This document shows positions 7,711 through 15,768 of a stretch of 22,898 nucleotides of DNA, piece after piece (the stretch's first letter is position 1; each line of letters opens with the position of its first letter). Source of the stretch: DTSX01 sp964633465 (GTDB lineage Bacteria > Pseudomonadota > Gammaproteobacteria > Steroidobacterales > UBA11654). The notes below the pieces were generated by a model. That model was not told where the DNA came from. It saw nothing but the letters and a program-made list of their open reading frames with translations, and did no database searches. Made by a program: the position numbers and the translations under genes. Location of the stretch: positions 1 to 22,898 of the forward strand of contig CAZWGB010000022.1 of the NCBI GenBank assembly GCA_964633465.1. Reading direction: 5' to 3'.

Positions 7711-8889
7711 TTGAGATCTGAAAGACAAGACTTACCGACGCCGGATGATGCATCACTCAACCATTCATCTATTGTATTAGAAGAGTTGGTCAAGAAAACT
7801 AATGCAAATGGAGGTTGGATTAACTTTGCTGATTTTATGCAATTTATTTTGTACGAGCCGGGTCTAGGATATTATTCTTCCGGAACTAGAAAACTAGCTG
7901 TTGGTGGTGATTTTACAACGGCACCGGAGATTTCCAATTTGTTTGGTGTGTGTCTTGCCGAATGCATCATAAAAATTTTACAAAGTTGTCCAAAACAAAT
8001 GATTTTGGAAATCGGTGCTGGCTCTGGTCAATTGGCCTTTGATATTTTAACTCGATTAGACAGCCAAGGATTTGTGCCCGACCAATACTACATCCTTGAA
8101 CTCAGTGCTGATTTAAAAGATCGACAGCAAAGACTTTTAGCTAAATTGCCAAACAACCTCTTGGAGAAAGTTATTTGGCTTGATTCATTGCCTGAAAACT
8201 TAATTACTGGGGTAATCCTTGGTAATGAAGTTTTAGATGCAATGCCTTGTCGAAGATTTAGGATACGAGATGAAGATATCTATGAGATTGGGATTTCTTA
8301 TACCAATCAAAGATTGATAGAACAAGAAAAATTAGCAGACGAAATCATCAAAGACTTTGTAAACAAAATTGAGAGAGACTTAAACAGGAAATTTACCAAC
8401 GGATTTGTTTCCGAAATAAGACCTGATTATAGGCATTGGTTCAGTACAATATCTTCCAGTCTAGTTTCTGGAGCGATAGTCTTTATAGACTATGGCTGCT
8501 CCAGAGAAGAATATTATTCCGCTGATAGATCAACTGGAACATTAGTTTGTCATTACCAAAATAGGGCTCATTATGACCCATTATTTCTACCTGGTGTACA
8601 AGATCTATCGGCATGGGTGGACTTTAGCTTGGTAGCAGATGTTGGTCTCGAACATGGTTTTAAAATTGATAGTTATACTTCTCACAGAGATTTTTTGTTG
8701 TCTGCAGGAATTCTTGAGCTTGTTGATCAAATATCGGATCAAAATCAGAGATTTAAAATAAACCATGCAGTGAAACAATTATTACTCCCAAGCCAAATGG
8801 GTGATACATTCAAATTTATGTTGTTAAGTAAGAGCTGTATGATTGAGGAGAGCTTTATGGAAGCAAGAGATTTTCGGTATCTTTTGTAA
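7711..8889 (+). CDS. Class I SAM-dependent methyltransferase, MidA/NDUFAF7 (DUF185) family
   Basis: 392 residues matching the family of mitochondrial NDUFAF7/MidA, an arginine methyltransferase for a complex I subunit; the bacterial substrate is not known. Evidence is INFADFMQFILYEPGLGYY and GGDFTTAPEIS near the N terminus, the SAM-binding loop LEIGAGSGQLA at about 99-109, and GNEVLDAMPCRRF after it. GAIVFIDYGCSREEYYS and an AHYDPLFLPGVQDLSAWVDF segment follow. The start is TTG at 7711, preceded by AAAAGG at good spacing; no nearby in-frame ATG exists before the conserved region. uppP follows after 21 bases on the same strand. Placement after the fol genes is seen in several gammaproteobacteria, from memory. 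Confidence 0.92.
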   Translation: MRSERQDLPTPDDASLNHSSIVLEELVKKTNANGGWINFADFMQFILYEPGLGYYSSGTRKLAVGGDFTTAPEISNLFGVCLAECIIKILQSCPKQMILEIGAGSGQLAFDILTRLDSQGFVPDQYYILELSADLKDRQQRLLAKLPNNLLEKVIWLDSLPENLITGVILGNEVLDAMPCRRFRIRDEDIYEIGISYTNQRLIEQEKLADEIIKDFVNKIERDLNRKFTNGFVSEIRPDYRHWFSTISSSLVSGAIVFIDYGCSREEYYSADRSTGTLVCHYQNRAHYDPLFLPGVQDLSAWVDFSLVADVGLEHGFKIDSYTSHRDFLLSAGILELVDQISDQNQRFKINHAVKQLLLPSQMGDTFKFMLLSKSCMIEESFMEARDFRYLL

Positions 8890-8910
8890 ACAATAAAAAT
8901 TTTTTAAAAC

Positions 8911-9690
8911 ATGGAAACTATACAAGCAATACTGCTAGCAATTATTCAGGGCTTAACTGAGTTTTTGCCAATTTCAAGCTCCGCTCACTTAATTTTATTA
9001 TCTGAGATTTCAGGGTGGGAAGATCAAGGGCTGGCATTCGATGTGGCACTTCATTTTGGCACCTTGCTGGCAGTTTTATTCTATTTTAAGGACGATTTAT
9101 TCAATATGTTTGCCCGTTCAAATTTTCAAAGTACTGATTCTTTTGTTCATTCTCAATTAGGCATCATTACAGTAGCTACGATCCCTGTGGTTTTGTTTGG
9201 ATGGTTGTTCAGTGAATCAATTGAGCAGAATCTAAGATCTTCTATGGTTATTGCTATTGCAACGATTTTCTTTGGCTTGTTATTGTACTTAGCTGATTCA
9301 AGGAAAAAGAACAATAATGATACTGCAGTAAATCTAGGCATTGGTTTTTTGATTGGTCTGACTCAAGTATTTGCACTAATCCCTGGCACATCAAGATCTG
9401 GAGTCACCATTACAGCAGGACTTTTCTTAGGATTATCAAGAGAAGAGGCTGCGAAATTTTCTTTTTTATTGGCAATCCCGGTCATTATTGCTGCAAGTTC
9501 ATTCAAGCTCTATCAATTAACTCAGGTCGAAGTTGTAGCTTTTGATTATTTTGATCTGCTCTTAGGGATTTCAGTGTCCTTTGTTGTGGCTTTCTTAACG
9601 ATCAAATGGTTCTTAAGAATGGTGCAAAAGATTGGAATGTTGCCCTTTTTTATTTATAGGCTTATTTTAGGTGCTTTAATTCTTCTTTAA
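8911..9690 (+). CDS. uppP: Undecaprenyl-diphosphate phosphatase UppP (BacA)
   Basis: Integral membrane phosphatase that recycles undecaprenyl diphosphate to the carrier lipid for peptidoglycan and LPS synthesis, acting on the periplasmic side. 259 residues (E. coli 273). The two signature regions are present: QGLTEFLPISSSAHL (Gln13, Glu17, His26) and LIPGTSRSGVTIT with Arg162, on a strongly hydrophobic multi-span background. ATG start 21 bases after the methyltransferase gene. The last 29 bases overlap the 3' end of the convergent cca gene. Confidence 0.97.
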   Translation: METIQAILLAIIQGLTEFLPISSSAHLILLSEISGWEDQGLAFDVALHFGTLLAVLFYFKDDLFNMFARSNFQSTDSFVHSQLGIITVATIPVVLFGWLFSESIEQNLRSSMVIAIATIFFGLLLYLADSRKKNNNDTAVNLGIGFLIGLTQVFALIPGTSRSGVTITAGLFLGLSREEAAKFSFLLAIPVIIAASSFKLYQLTQVEVVAFDYFDLLLGISVSFVVAFLTIKWFLRMVQKIGMLPFFIYRLILGALILL

Positions 9691-10813
9691 TTTTATTTAA
9701 TCTCAGCTCTCTTAATTTTTCTCCAATTACACTTCCCTCTAGTCCCCCTTCCTGTAGGTTGCTAATTTTTACCGATTGAGCTATAACCAGAGATTTTCTA
9801 ATCTGTGAAACAGTTGTTTCAATATTTGAGTAATTTTTTTTCAAACCAATCACCGCTAACACTTCTTCCAGATTACTGGGTTTTCTTAGAGCATCCAGTT
9901 TTTCAATAATGTTTAGATAGTGTTCTGCAGAAAACTCTTTCTGTTTATTACCGTCAGAGGAGAACAGCATGGGGTAAATATTTTCAAGTAGTAGAACTAA
10001 ATTCTTATAATCGTTGGGAATGTTTATGCGTTTTTGCATTGCGATAATTGCATCTTTTAAGGTCTGCTGGCCATTTTCGAGCATGAGCAAGAAGATCGAA
10101 CAAAATTTAATCTTAGGACTAATTTCCTTTTTAATTGTTGCTTGTACGATATGATTTTCACTGAAGTCAGAATTCATATGAGTGATTTCAGGAAAAACCT
10201 GATCAAGGGCTCCGAGATCAATTAAGGTTTGGAAATATTGATCAAATCTCGGTTCGCACAGTGCTTTATAAGTCTCTTGCCAGATTCTTTCTGGTACCAA
10301 GGTTTTCAATTCGCCTGATTTCACTATTGCTTCTAGAAGCTTTTTCGTTTCAGTAGCAATTTCAAAGCTCAAGTCATGCAATTTAGCTTTAAATCTTGAA
10401 ACTCTAAGTACTCTAAGTGGATCCTCTACAAATGCATCAGAAACATGGCGTAGTACTCTGCTTGAAATATCTTTTTGCCCATTAAATGGATCTATGATTT
10501 GGCCCTTTTTATCCTCTGCCATGGCATTGATTGTTAAATCTCTTCTATACAGGTCTTCTTCAAGTGTTACATTTGGGCTCGAATCAATTTTAAAGCCATA
10601 GTAACCCTTGCCCGACTTAGTTTCCTTTCGGGCCAATGCGTATTCTTCGCCTGTTTTAGGATGTATGAAGACTGGGAAAGATTTTCCAACTTGTTTGTAG
10701 CCAAGTTTAGTTAAATCTGATGGTGTTGCGTTGATCACGACCCAGTCTTTTTCTTGCGAGGTTAGGCCAAGGAGCCGATCTCGAATAGCTCCACCCACTA
10801 AATAAATTTCCAT
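9662..10813 (-). CDS. cca: CCA-adding tRNA nucleotidyltransferase
   Basis: Adds or repairs the 3'-CCA of tRNAs without a template. 383 residues. The class II nucleotidyltransferase head is intact: YLVGGAIRDRLLG, then EKDWVV with the two catalytic acidic residues, EYALARKE, the EEDLYRRDLTINAMA segment, DPFNG, and EDPLRVLRVSRFKAKL. The C-terminal half is divergent. Where E. coli Cca has an HD phosphohydrolase motif (His..HD), this protein reads KFCSIFLLML without the His-Asp pair. It is therefore probably a nucleotidyltransferase without the repair phosphatase activity. It follows the DegP-like gene by 36 bases and overlaps uppP tail to tail by 29 bases. Confidence 0.95.
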   Translation of the reverse strand: MEIYLVGGAIRDRLLGLTSQEKDWVVINATPSDLTKLGYKQVGKSFPVFIHPKTGEEYALARKETKSGKGYYGFKIDSSPNVTLEEDLYRRDLTINAMAEDKKGQIIDPFNGQKDISSRVLRHVSDAFVEDPLRVLRVSRFKAKLHDLSFEIATETKKLLEAIVKSGELKTLVPERIWQETYKALCEPRFDQYFQTLIDLGALDQVFPEITHMNSDFSENHIVQATIKKEISPKIKFCSIFLLMLENGQQTLKDAIIAMQKRINIPNDYKNLVLLLENIYPMLFSSDGNKQKEFSAEHYLNIIEKLDALRKPSNLEEVLAVIGLKKNYSNIETTVSQIRKSLVIAQSVKISNLQEGGLEGSVIGEKLRELRLNKIKEELKHLK

Positions 10814-10849
10814 GGTATCTAAAAAATAAATATAAATTGATGGTGCAAT

Positions 10850-12238
10850 TTATTTTCTCATTTGAATAATAAGTTGGCGTCCATTTCTGTTCACTCTTAA
10901 GACCAGTATGTTTTTGTCTTTGATGATGGCAACAAAATCGTCAAGGTTTGCAATGGAGTTATTGCCGACTGCCCAAATAATATCGCCTTTTTTTAATCTA
11001 GCGTTTGCAGCATTACTATTTGGCAGGACGGACAGAATAACCACTCCTTGGGGTTTACTTTTACCTTCGGGGATAAAGTCTGCTAACTCAGCCCCTGCGA
11101 GTAATGAATTCAATTCATCTGCCTTAACAGGCTCTTGGGCAACCAGTTCTCCTAATGTAGCTGATAGAGTTATTGTTTTATTCTCTCTGAGAATCACAAT
11201 TTCAACTAACTCTCCGCTTCTTTTAAGTCCAATTATATTTCTGAGATCGCTGGAAGTCTCAGTTTTTTCTCCATTTACGCTGGTAATAACATCTCCCACT
11301 AATAACCCGGCTTCTTCTGCAGCCGAATCTGGTGAAACTTCTTGAATTAAAGCACCTTTTTCAATTTCCAAGCCGAGTTGCTCAGCAATATCTTTATTGA
11401 TGTCACTTATGATCACTCCCAACAGTCCACGTTTGACTGAACCAAATTCAATGATTTGGTGCATGATGTTTTTTACCGTATTTACAGGTATGGCAAAGCC
11501 AATCCCGACATTGCCTCCACTTCTTGAGTATATGGCGGTATTGATTCCAATCAGTTGTCCTTTCAAGTCGAGCAGTGGCCCTCCTGAGTTGCCAAAATTA
11601 ATAGCGGCATCAGTTTGTATAAAATCTCCATAGCCATCAGAACTCATTTGCGGTCTCCCTAAGGCACTGATAATTCCTGAAGTAACTGTTTGACTCAGAC
11701 CAAACGGTGCTCCTATTGCCAACGCAAAGTCTCCAACACGAAGAAGGCTGGAATTACCTAAAGACATCTGTGGAATCGCCCCAGAAAGGTCAATTTTCAA
11801 AACTGCTATATCGGTGCCGGGATCTGAACCAATTAACTCAGCTATATATTCGCCGCCGTCTTTTAGGAATACTTTGATTTCCTCAGCTTTTTCAATCACG
11901 TGGTGATTGGTAATAATGTATCCTTGAATGCCATCAACTATAACTCCTGAGCCACCACCGCCAAATTCTCTTTCTCTAGGGGGTTGTGGTTGTCCAAAAA
12001 AACGCTCAAAAAAAGGATCATCAAAAAAAGGATTTTGCTGAACTTTAACCTTTCCTTTTATCGCAATTGTAACAACTGAAGGTGATGTGGAATCCACAAG
12101 TTCAGCAAGGGAAGATTGTTCAAGATTGCCAATTTCATGTGCGTGCAAGTGATGTGTTGTTAGTCCTGAAGTAATCAAGAACAGGAAAAATAATGTTAAA
12201 AGCTTCATGTTTTGTGAAATGTCTTCTGTGTATTTCAT
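10850..12238 (-). CDS. Periplasmic Do-type serine protease (DegP/DegQ family)
   Basis: HtrA-type protease and chaperone for misfolded envelope proteins. 462 residues: hydrophobic signal segment (about 12-28, likely cleavage after LHA at 31-33), trypsin-like domain with catalytic His113 (TNHHVI), Asp143 (GTDIAVL) and Ser218 (GNSGGP). A Phe/Asp-rich LA loop (NPFFDDPFFERFFG) and two PDZ domains (about 265-360 and 385-455) follow. The ATG at 12238 has AGGTAGGG just upstream. Met11 (12208) would give a more typical signal peptide but has no Shine-Dalgarno sequence. Three runs of seven A/T occur in the LA-loop codons. Heads a two-gene unit with cca; upstream is the long nrdJ control region. Confidence 0.94.
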   Translation of the reverse strand: MKYTEDISQNMKLLTLFFLFLITSGLTTHHLHAHEIGNLEQSSLAELVDSTSPSVVTIAIKGKVKVQQNPFFDDPFFERFFGQPQPPREREFGGGGSGVIVDGIQGYIITNHHVIEKAEEIKVFLKDGGEYIAELIGSDPGTDIAVLKIDLSGAIPQMSLGNSSLLRVGDFALAIGAPFGLSQTVTSGIISALGRPQMSSDGYGDFIQTDAAINFGNSGGPLLDLKGQLIGINTAIYSRSGGNVGIGFAIPVNTVKNIMHQIIEFGSVKRGLLGVIISDINKDIAEQLGLEIEKGALIQEVSPDSAAEEAGLLVGDVITSVNGEKTETSSDLRNIIGLKRSGELVEIVILRENKTITLSATLGELVAQEPVKADELNSLLAGAELADFIPEGKSKPQGVVILSVLPNSNAANARLKKGDIIWAVGNNSIANLDDFVAIIKDKNILVLRVNRNGRQLIIQMRK

Positions 12239-12373
12239 ACAACCCTACCTAGAATTCTGAATAAAATTTGGCAAATGATAACTTAAAATGAAGTCATACA
12301 GTATTCATTTTAAATGTATTCATAATTTATTCTTAATTTTTGAGAAAAGATTTTAAAAAAATTGTTGATAATC

Positions 12374-12382
12374 TGTGAATAA
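12374..12382 (-). promoter_or_regulatory. DnaA-box match
   Basis: TTATTCACA on the minus strand fits the TTATNCACA DnaA consensus. A single 9-mer is weak evidence in AT-rich DNA. However, DnaA boxes are known regulatory sites upstream of E. coli nrdAB, and this one lies 28 bases from an NrdR box in front of a ribonucleotide reductase. Confidence 0.35.
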
Positions 12383-12409
12383 ATGCTGAATTGTAGGTGG
12401 ATATCATAA

Positions 12410-12425
12410 ACACAATATCTTGTGT
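12410..12425. promoter_or_regulatory. NrdR box 1 (distal)
   Basis: ACACAATATCTTGTGT matches the 16-bp NrdR consensus acaCwAtATaTwGtgt at all but one position. NrdR is the ATP/dATP-sensing repressor of ribonucleotide reductase genes. The box lies about 258 bases upstream of the nrdJ start and 172 upstream of the protease start. Confidence 0.75.
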
Positions 12426-12548
12426 CCCTCCTTTTCAAGATAACTTAAAGTTTTTCTAGGTAAACTATAAACAAAAAGAGGCTAATTTTTTATTTAAGTT
12501 ATTGATATATATAAATATAAATGTAAATTAAACGTTCGTAGAAAAATC

Positions 12549-12583
12549 TTGACATAACACAGATTTACGTAATAATTTAATAT
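12549..12583 (+). promoter_or_regulatory. Putative nrdJ promoter
   Basis: A perfect -35 TTGACA at 12549-12554 is followed by an AT-rich stretch in which ATAATT (12572-12577, 17-base spacer) is the best-spaced -10 candidate. TAATAT lies further down at 12578-12583. NrdR box 2 begins just after, at the expected start point, so bound NrdR would block initiation. Confidence 0.5.
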
Positions 12584-12590
12584 TGTCTAA

Positions 12591-12606
12591 ACACAACATC
12601 TTGTGC
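12591..12606. promoter_or_regulatory. NrdR box 2 (proximal)
   Basis: ACACAACATCTTGTGC is a near-copy of the box at 12410 and keeps the conserved CwA...TwG core. It overlaps or abuts the likely nrdJ transcription start, 77 bases before the start codon. The centre-to-centre distance to box 1 is 181 bases, far more than the roughly 31 usual for NrdR box pairs. Confidence 0.75.
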
Positions 12607-12682
12607 AATTGTTTTTGCTTTTTTTGTGATTTTAGACTTGCTTCTGTAATATAAATTGGAGATAAGGGGGAAAAATAAAATT

Positions 12683-14833
12683 TTGAAATCAGCAACCAAA
12701 AAAGAAAAAAAAGATATTTTGAATGTTGATTATCAACCTGCATCACTAGACATTTGGGATAAAAAATATCGTTTAAAGGACATCACTGGCCAATCTATTG
12801 ATCTAAGTATCAACGACACATTTAAAAGAGTCGCTAAAGCCTTGGCAGAAGTTGAACACCCAAGCGTTCAAGATAAATGGGAAAAAGAATTTTTTTGGGC
12901 TCTTAGTTCCGGTGCAATCCCTGCTGGAAGAATCATATCGAATGCAGGTGCAGGGGAGCATAAACCAGCCACATCAACAATCAACTGCACCGTTTCTGGC
13001 TCTATATCGGATTCAATGACAGGAATTTTAGAAAAAGTAACTGAAGCTGGGCTCACGCTAAAAGCGGGATGTGGTATTGGCTATGAATTTTCAACTTTAA
13101 GGCCTAAAGGTGCATATGTAACTGGTGCAGGCGCTTATACTTCTGGTCCGCTTTCTTTTATGGATATATATGATAAGACCTGTTTTACGGTTTCTTCTGC
13201 AGGTGGCAGAAGGGGCGCCCAAATGGGTACTTTTGATGTCGGGCACCCAGACGTCGAGGAATTTATTAAAGCAAAACGAGAGGATGGAAGACTGAGGCAA
13301 TTCAATCTATCTTTGCTAATAACCGAGGAATTTATAAAAGCAGTTAAAGAAGATAAAGACTGGTCTCTTGCATTTCCTCTAGATCCAAATCTACCTGAAG
13401 CAAAATTGGTAAATTTTGAAGATCCAAGGCAGATCATTTGGCGAGAATGGACAACAACTCAGGGCTATATAACCAATGATGACGGTCTGGTGGCTTGCAA
13501 AGTTTATAAAATCATAAAAGCGAGACAACTTTGGGATCTTATTATGGATTCGACTTACAACTATGCTGAACCTGGGTTCATCTTGATAGATAAAGTTAAT
13601 GAAATGAACAACAACTGGTTTGATGAAAATATTCGTGCCACCAATCCATGTGGTGAGCAACCTTTGCCTGCATATGGTTCGTGTTTACTAGGGTCCGTCA
13701 ATTTAACGCGGTTTGTTCAACATCCTTTTACCGATGAAGCAACTTTTAACTGGGAAAGCTTTAAAAGAGTTGTCGGTGTATTTACCAGAATGTTGGACAA
13801 TGTGGTTGAAATCAATGGGTTGCCTATTGAACAGCAGAGAGAAGAAATTTCTAGAAAAAGAAGACATGGCATGGGCTTTTTAGGTTTGGGCTCAGCAATG
13901 ACTATGATGCGGATGAAATATGGCTCACCAGAATCACTCAAGTTTACTGACCAGGTCAGCCAGGAACTTGCTGTTACAGGTTGGAAAATAGCTTTGGAAT
14001 TGTCTAAAGAAAAAGGACCTGCACCTATCTTTTCTGAAGAGTTTGTTGTCACAAAAGAGATGCTCAAACAGCGGCCTGAAATGATCAACGACGGTTGGCA
14101 ACTTGACGACAAGATACCGGGAAGGATTCTCCATGCAAAATACAGTCGTTATATGCGAAAGATTGCAGAAGTAGAGCCCGATTTAGTAGAAGAACTGTCA
14201 GAAATTGGTGCGAGGTTTACTCACCATAGTTCGATTGCGCCGACAGGAACCATCTCATTGTCCATAGGTAACAATGTCAGTAATGGTATTGAGCCAAGTT
14301 TTGCCCATCATTATTTTAGAAATGTCATCAGAGAGAAGAAAAAAACCAAAGAGAAAGTTGATGTTTATTCATTCGAATTGTTGTCTTATATGAGCCTACT
14401 TAATCCAAACATTGATCTCGAGGCAGGTGATGAATCAGGCAACAAATTACCTGATTACTTTGTTACTGCAGAAGACATTACCCCGAAAGAACATGTCGAT
14501 GTCCAAAGTGCGTCACAAAAATGGATAGATTCTTCAATCTCGAAAACTGCCAATGTACCTACAGATTTTAAATTTGAGGACTTCAAAGACATTTATCTTT
14601 ACGCCCATGATCAAGGCCTGAAGGGTTGCACTACATTTCGTTTTAATCCAGAAGCTTTTCAAGGTGTGCTGGTAAAAGAAAAAGATCTTGAAAGTACTCT
14701 GTATACATTTGTCTTAGATGATGGCAAAGAAATTCAAGTAGCAGGCAATGAAGAGATAGAATATGACGGAGAAATCCACACAGCAGCAAACCTATTTGAC
14801 GCCTTGAAAGAGGGCTATTATGGAAAATTTTAA
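12683..14833 (+). CDS. nrdJ: Class II (adenosylcobalamin-dependent) ribonucleotide reductase, catalytic part NrdJa
   Basis: Reduces ribonucleotides to deoxyribonucleotides using a B12-derived radical, independent of oxygen. About 716 residues from the TTG at 12683. The frame stays open further upstream, to another TTG at 12656, but AAGGGGG at 12664-12670 lies inside that extension and points to 12683. The barrel is complete: STINC (Cys102) for the first redox cysteine, GCGIGYEFSTLRP, GRRGAQMGTFDVGHPDVEEF, the radical-site motif NPCGE (Asn321, Cys323, Glu325), and IAPTGTISL. The C-terminal cysteine tail is encoded by the next gene, 23 bases on. This split matches NrdJa/NrdJb of Pseudomonas aeruginosa. 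Likely repressed by NrdR. Confidence 0.95.
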   Translation: MKSATKKEKKDILNVDYQPASLDIWDKKYRLKDITGQSIDLSINDTFKRVAKALAEVEHPSVQDKWEKEFFWALSSGAIPAGRIISNAGAGEHKPATSTINCTVSGSISDSMTGILEKVTEAGLTLKAGCGIGYEFSTLRPKGAYVTGAGAYTSGPLSFMDIYDKTCFTVSSAGGRRGAQMGTFDVGHPDVEEFIKAKREDGRLRQFNLSLLITEEFIKAVKEDKDWSLAFPLDPNLPEAKLVNFEDPRQIIWREWTTTQGYITNDDGLVACKVYKIIKARQLWDLIMDSTYNYAEPGFILIDKVNEMNNNWFDENIRATNPCGEQPLPAYGSCLLGSVNLTRFVQHPFTDEATFNWESFKRVVGVFTRMLDNVVEINGLPIEQQREEISRKRRHGMGFLGLGSAMTMMRMKYGSPESLKFTDQVSQELAVTGWKIALELSKEKGPAPIFSEEFVVTKEMLKQRPEMINDGWQLDDKIPGRILHAKYSRYMRKIAEVEPDLVEELSEIGARFTHHSSIAPTGTISLSIGNNVSNGIEPSFAHHYFRNVIREKKKTKEKVDVYSFELLSYMSLLNPNIDLEAGDESGNKLPDYFVTAEDITPKEHVDVQSASQKWIDSSISKTANVPTDFKFEDFKDIYLYAHDQGLKGCTTFRFNPEAFQGVLVKEKDLESTLYTFVLDDGKEIQVAGNEEIEYDGEIHTAANLFDALKEGYYGKF

Positions 14834-14856
14834 AACACAACAAGATTAATTATTTT

Positions 14857-15573
14857 ATGAAGAGAATCAAGATAAAGAAAAAGATTGTTGACTACAGAGT
14901 CAGCACATCTGAAAATTCCGATGTCTTGGAAACAGCCCAAGCAAAGGAATTTGAAGCTGAGGAAAACCCAGAGTCGAAAGTAGTTAGGATGCATGAGCGC
15001 CTGGAAAGACCAGGCATGCTCAGAGGCTCAACTTATAAGATCAAGACACCAATCTCTGATCATGCGATGTACATTACCATCAATGACATAGTCTTAAATC
15101 CTGGAACTGAATTCGAGAAATACAGACCCTACGAAATTTTTATTAATTCGAAAAACTTAGATCATTATCAATGGATTGTTGCCCTTACAAGAGTAATGTC
15201 TTCCGTCTTTAGGAAAGGCGGTGATGTTGCTTTTTTGGTCGAAGAATTGAAAGCAGTATTTGATCCAAAGGGAGGATATTGGCAGCCTGGAGGGACATTT
15301 ATGCCTTCAATTATCGCGGAACTGGGCCACGTCGTTGAAAAGCATCTTCAATCCATAGGGATGATTCCAAAAGAAAAATTAGATGAGCACCAAAAAAAAT
15401 TAGTCGAAGAAAAAAGGCAAGAGTTTGAAGATAGAAATAGACAACAAGATGTATTTGATCAGGGTTCATTTCCTGAGGGTGCACAGTTATGTGGACACTG
15501 CAATACTGTTGCAATGGTTATGATGGACGGCTGTTTGACTTGTCTTGATTGTGGCTATTCAAAATGCGGTTAA
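14857..15573 (+). CDS. Class II ribonucleotide reductase, C-terminal part NrdJb
   Basis: 238 residues corresponding to the C-terminal region of unsplit NrdJ. It supplies the cysteine tail that re-reduces the active-site disulfide. The end reads CGHCN...CLTCLDCGYSKCG, four CxxC-type cysteines plus the terminal CG, which matches the zinc/redox tail of class II enzymes. The middle contains the PYEIFINSKNLDHYQWIVALTRV-type segment, SSVFRKGGDV and the PGGTFMPSIIAELGHVVEKHL block. The N-terminal 45 residues are charged and less conserved. ATG start 23 bases after nrdJa, so the two parts are presumably made together and assemble. Size fits P. aeruginosa NrdJb (about 230). Confidence 0.93.
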   Translation: MKRIKIKKKIVDYRVSTSENSDVLETAQAKEFEAEENPESKVVRMHERLERPGMLRGSTYKIKTPISDHAMYITINDIVLNPGTEFEKYRPYEIFINSKNLDHYQWIVALTRVMSSVFRKGGDVAFLVEELKAVFDPKGGYWQPGGTFMPSIIAELGHVVEKHLQSIGMIPKEKLDEHQKKLVEEKRQEFEDRNRQQDVFDQGSFPEGAQLCGHCNTVAMVMMDGCLTCLDCGYSKCG

Positions 15574-15632
15574 CTAAACCATAGTCTATTTTTGATACTT
15601 TTTTAACTCAATAAAAATATACTCTATGATAA

Positions 15633-15664
15633 GATCAAGAATAATGAGATAGCTGTTCTTGATC
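15633..15664. repeat. 9-bp perfect inverted repeat after nrdJb
   Basis: GATCAAGAA (15633-15641) and TTCTTGATC (15656-15664) are perfect complements around a 14-base loop, 60 bases after the nrdJb stop and about 100 before waaA. A T run (15676-15680) comes too late for a classical terminator. It may be a weak terminator, an mRNA-stabilising hairpin or a repressor operator for waaA. Confidence 0.4.
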
Positions 15665-15768
15665 GTATGAAGTTCCTAAATTTTTCCAGAATAAACTCAC
15701 TCGTTATGAATGGTGCTACCATCTATCAATTTAATTAAGAATAGTAAATCTTTGTCGTTTAATTGCAC

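Larger units (their letters stand above)
12239..12682. promoter_or_regulatory. Long divergent control region between the protease and nrdJ
   Basis: A very AT-rich gap of about 440 bases without a supportable gene. It contains a DnaA-box match (12374-12382), two NrdR-box palindromes (12410-12425 and 12591-12606), a perfect TTGACA (12549-12554), and AAGGGGG (12664-12670) before the nrdJ start. The length and layout suggest multi-input control of nrdJ. No B12-riboswitch box was found. Confidence 0.7.

Noticed and set aside
11996..12032. Three runs of seven A as phase-variation sites in the protease gene
   Set aside because: They encode Phe-Phe pairs of the LA loop seen throughout the family, and such runs are common in this AT-rich DNA.
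12656..12682. TTG at 12656 as the nrdJa start
   Set aside because: The only good Shine-Dalgarno sequence (12664-12670) lies downstream of it, and the extra nine residues are not family-like.
12239..12682. Cobalamin riboswitch upstream of the B12-dependent reductase
   Set aside because: No B12-box or multi-helix GC-containing structure; the region is AT-rich with protein-type operators instead.
15581..15627. Intrinsic terminator after nrdJb from the TATTTTT/AAAAATA arms
   Set aside because: The stem is almost purely A/T and imperfect, too weak for a terminator.
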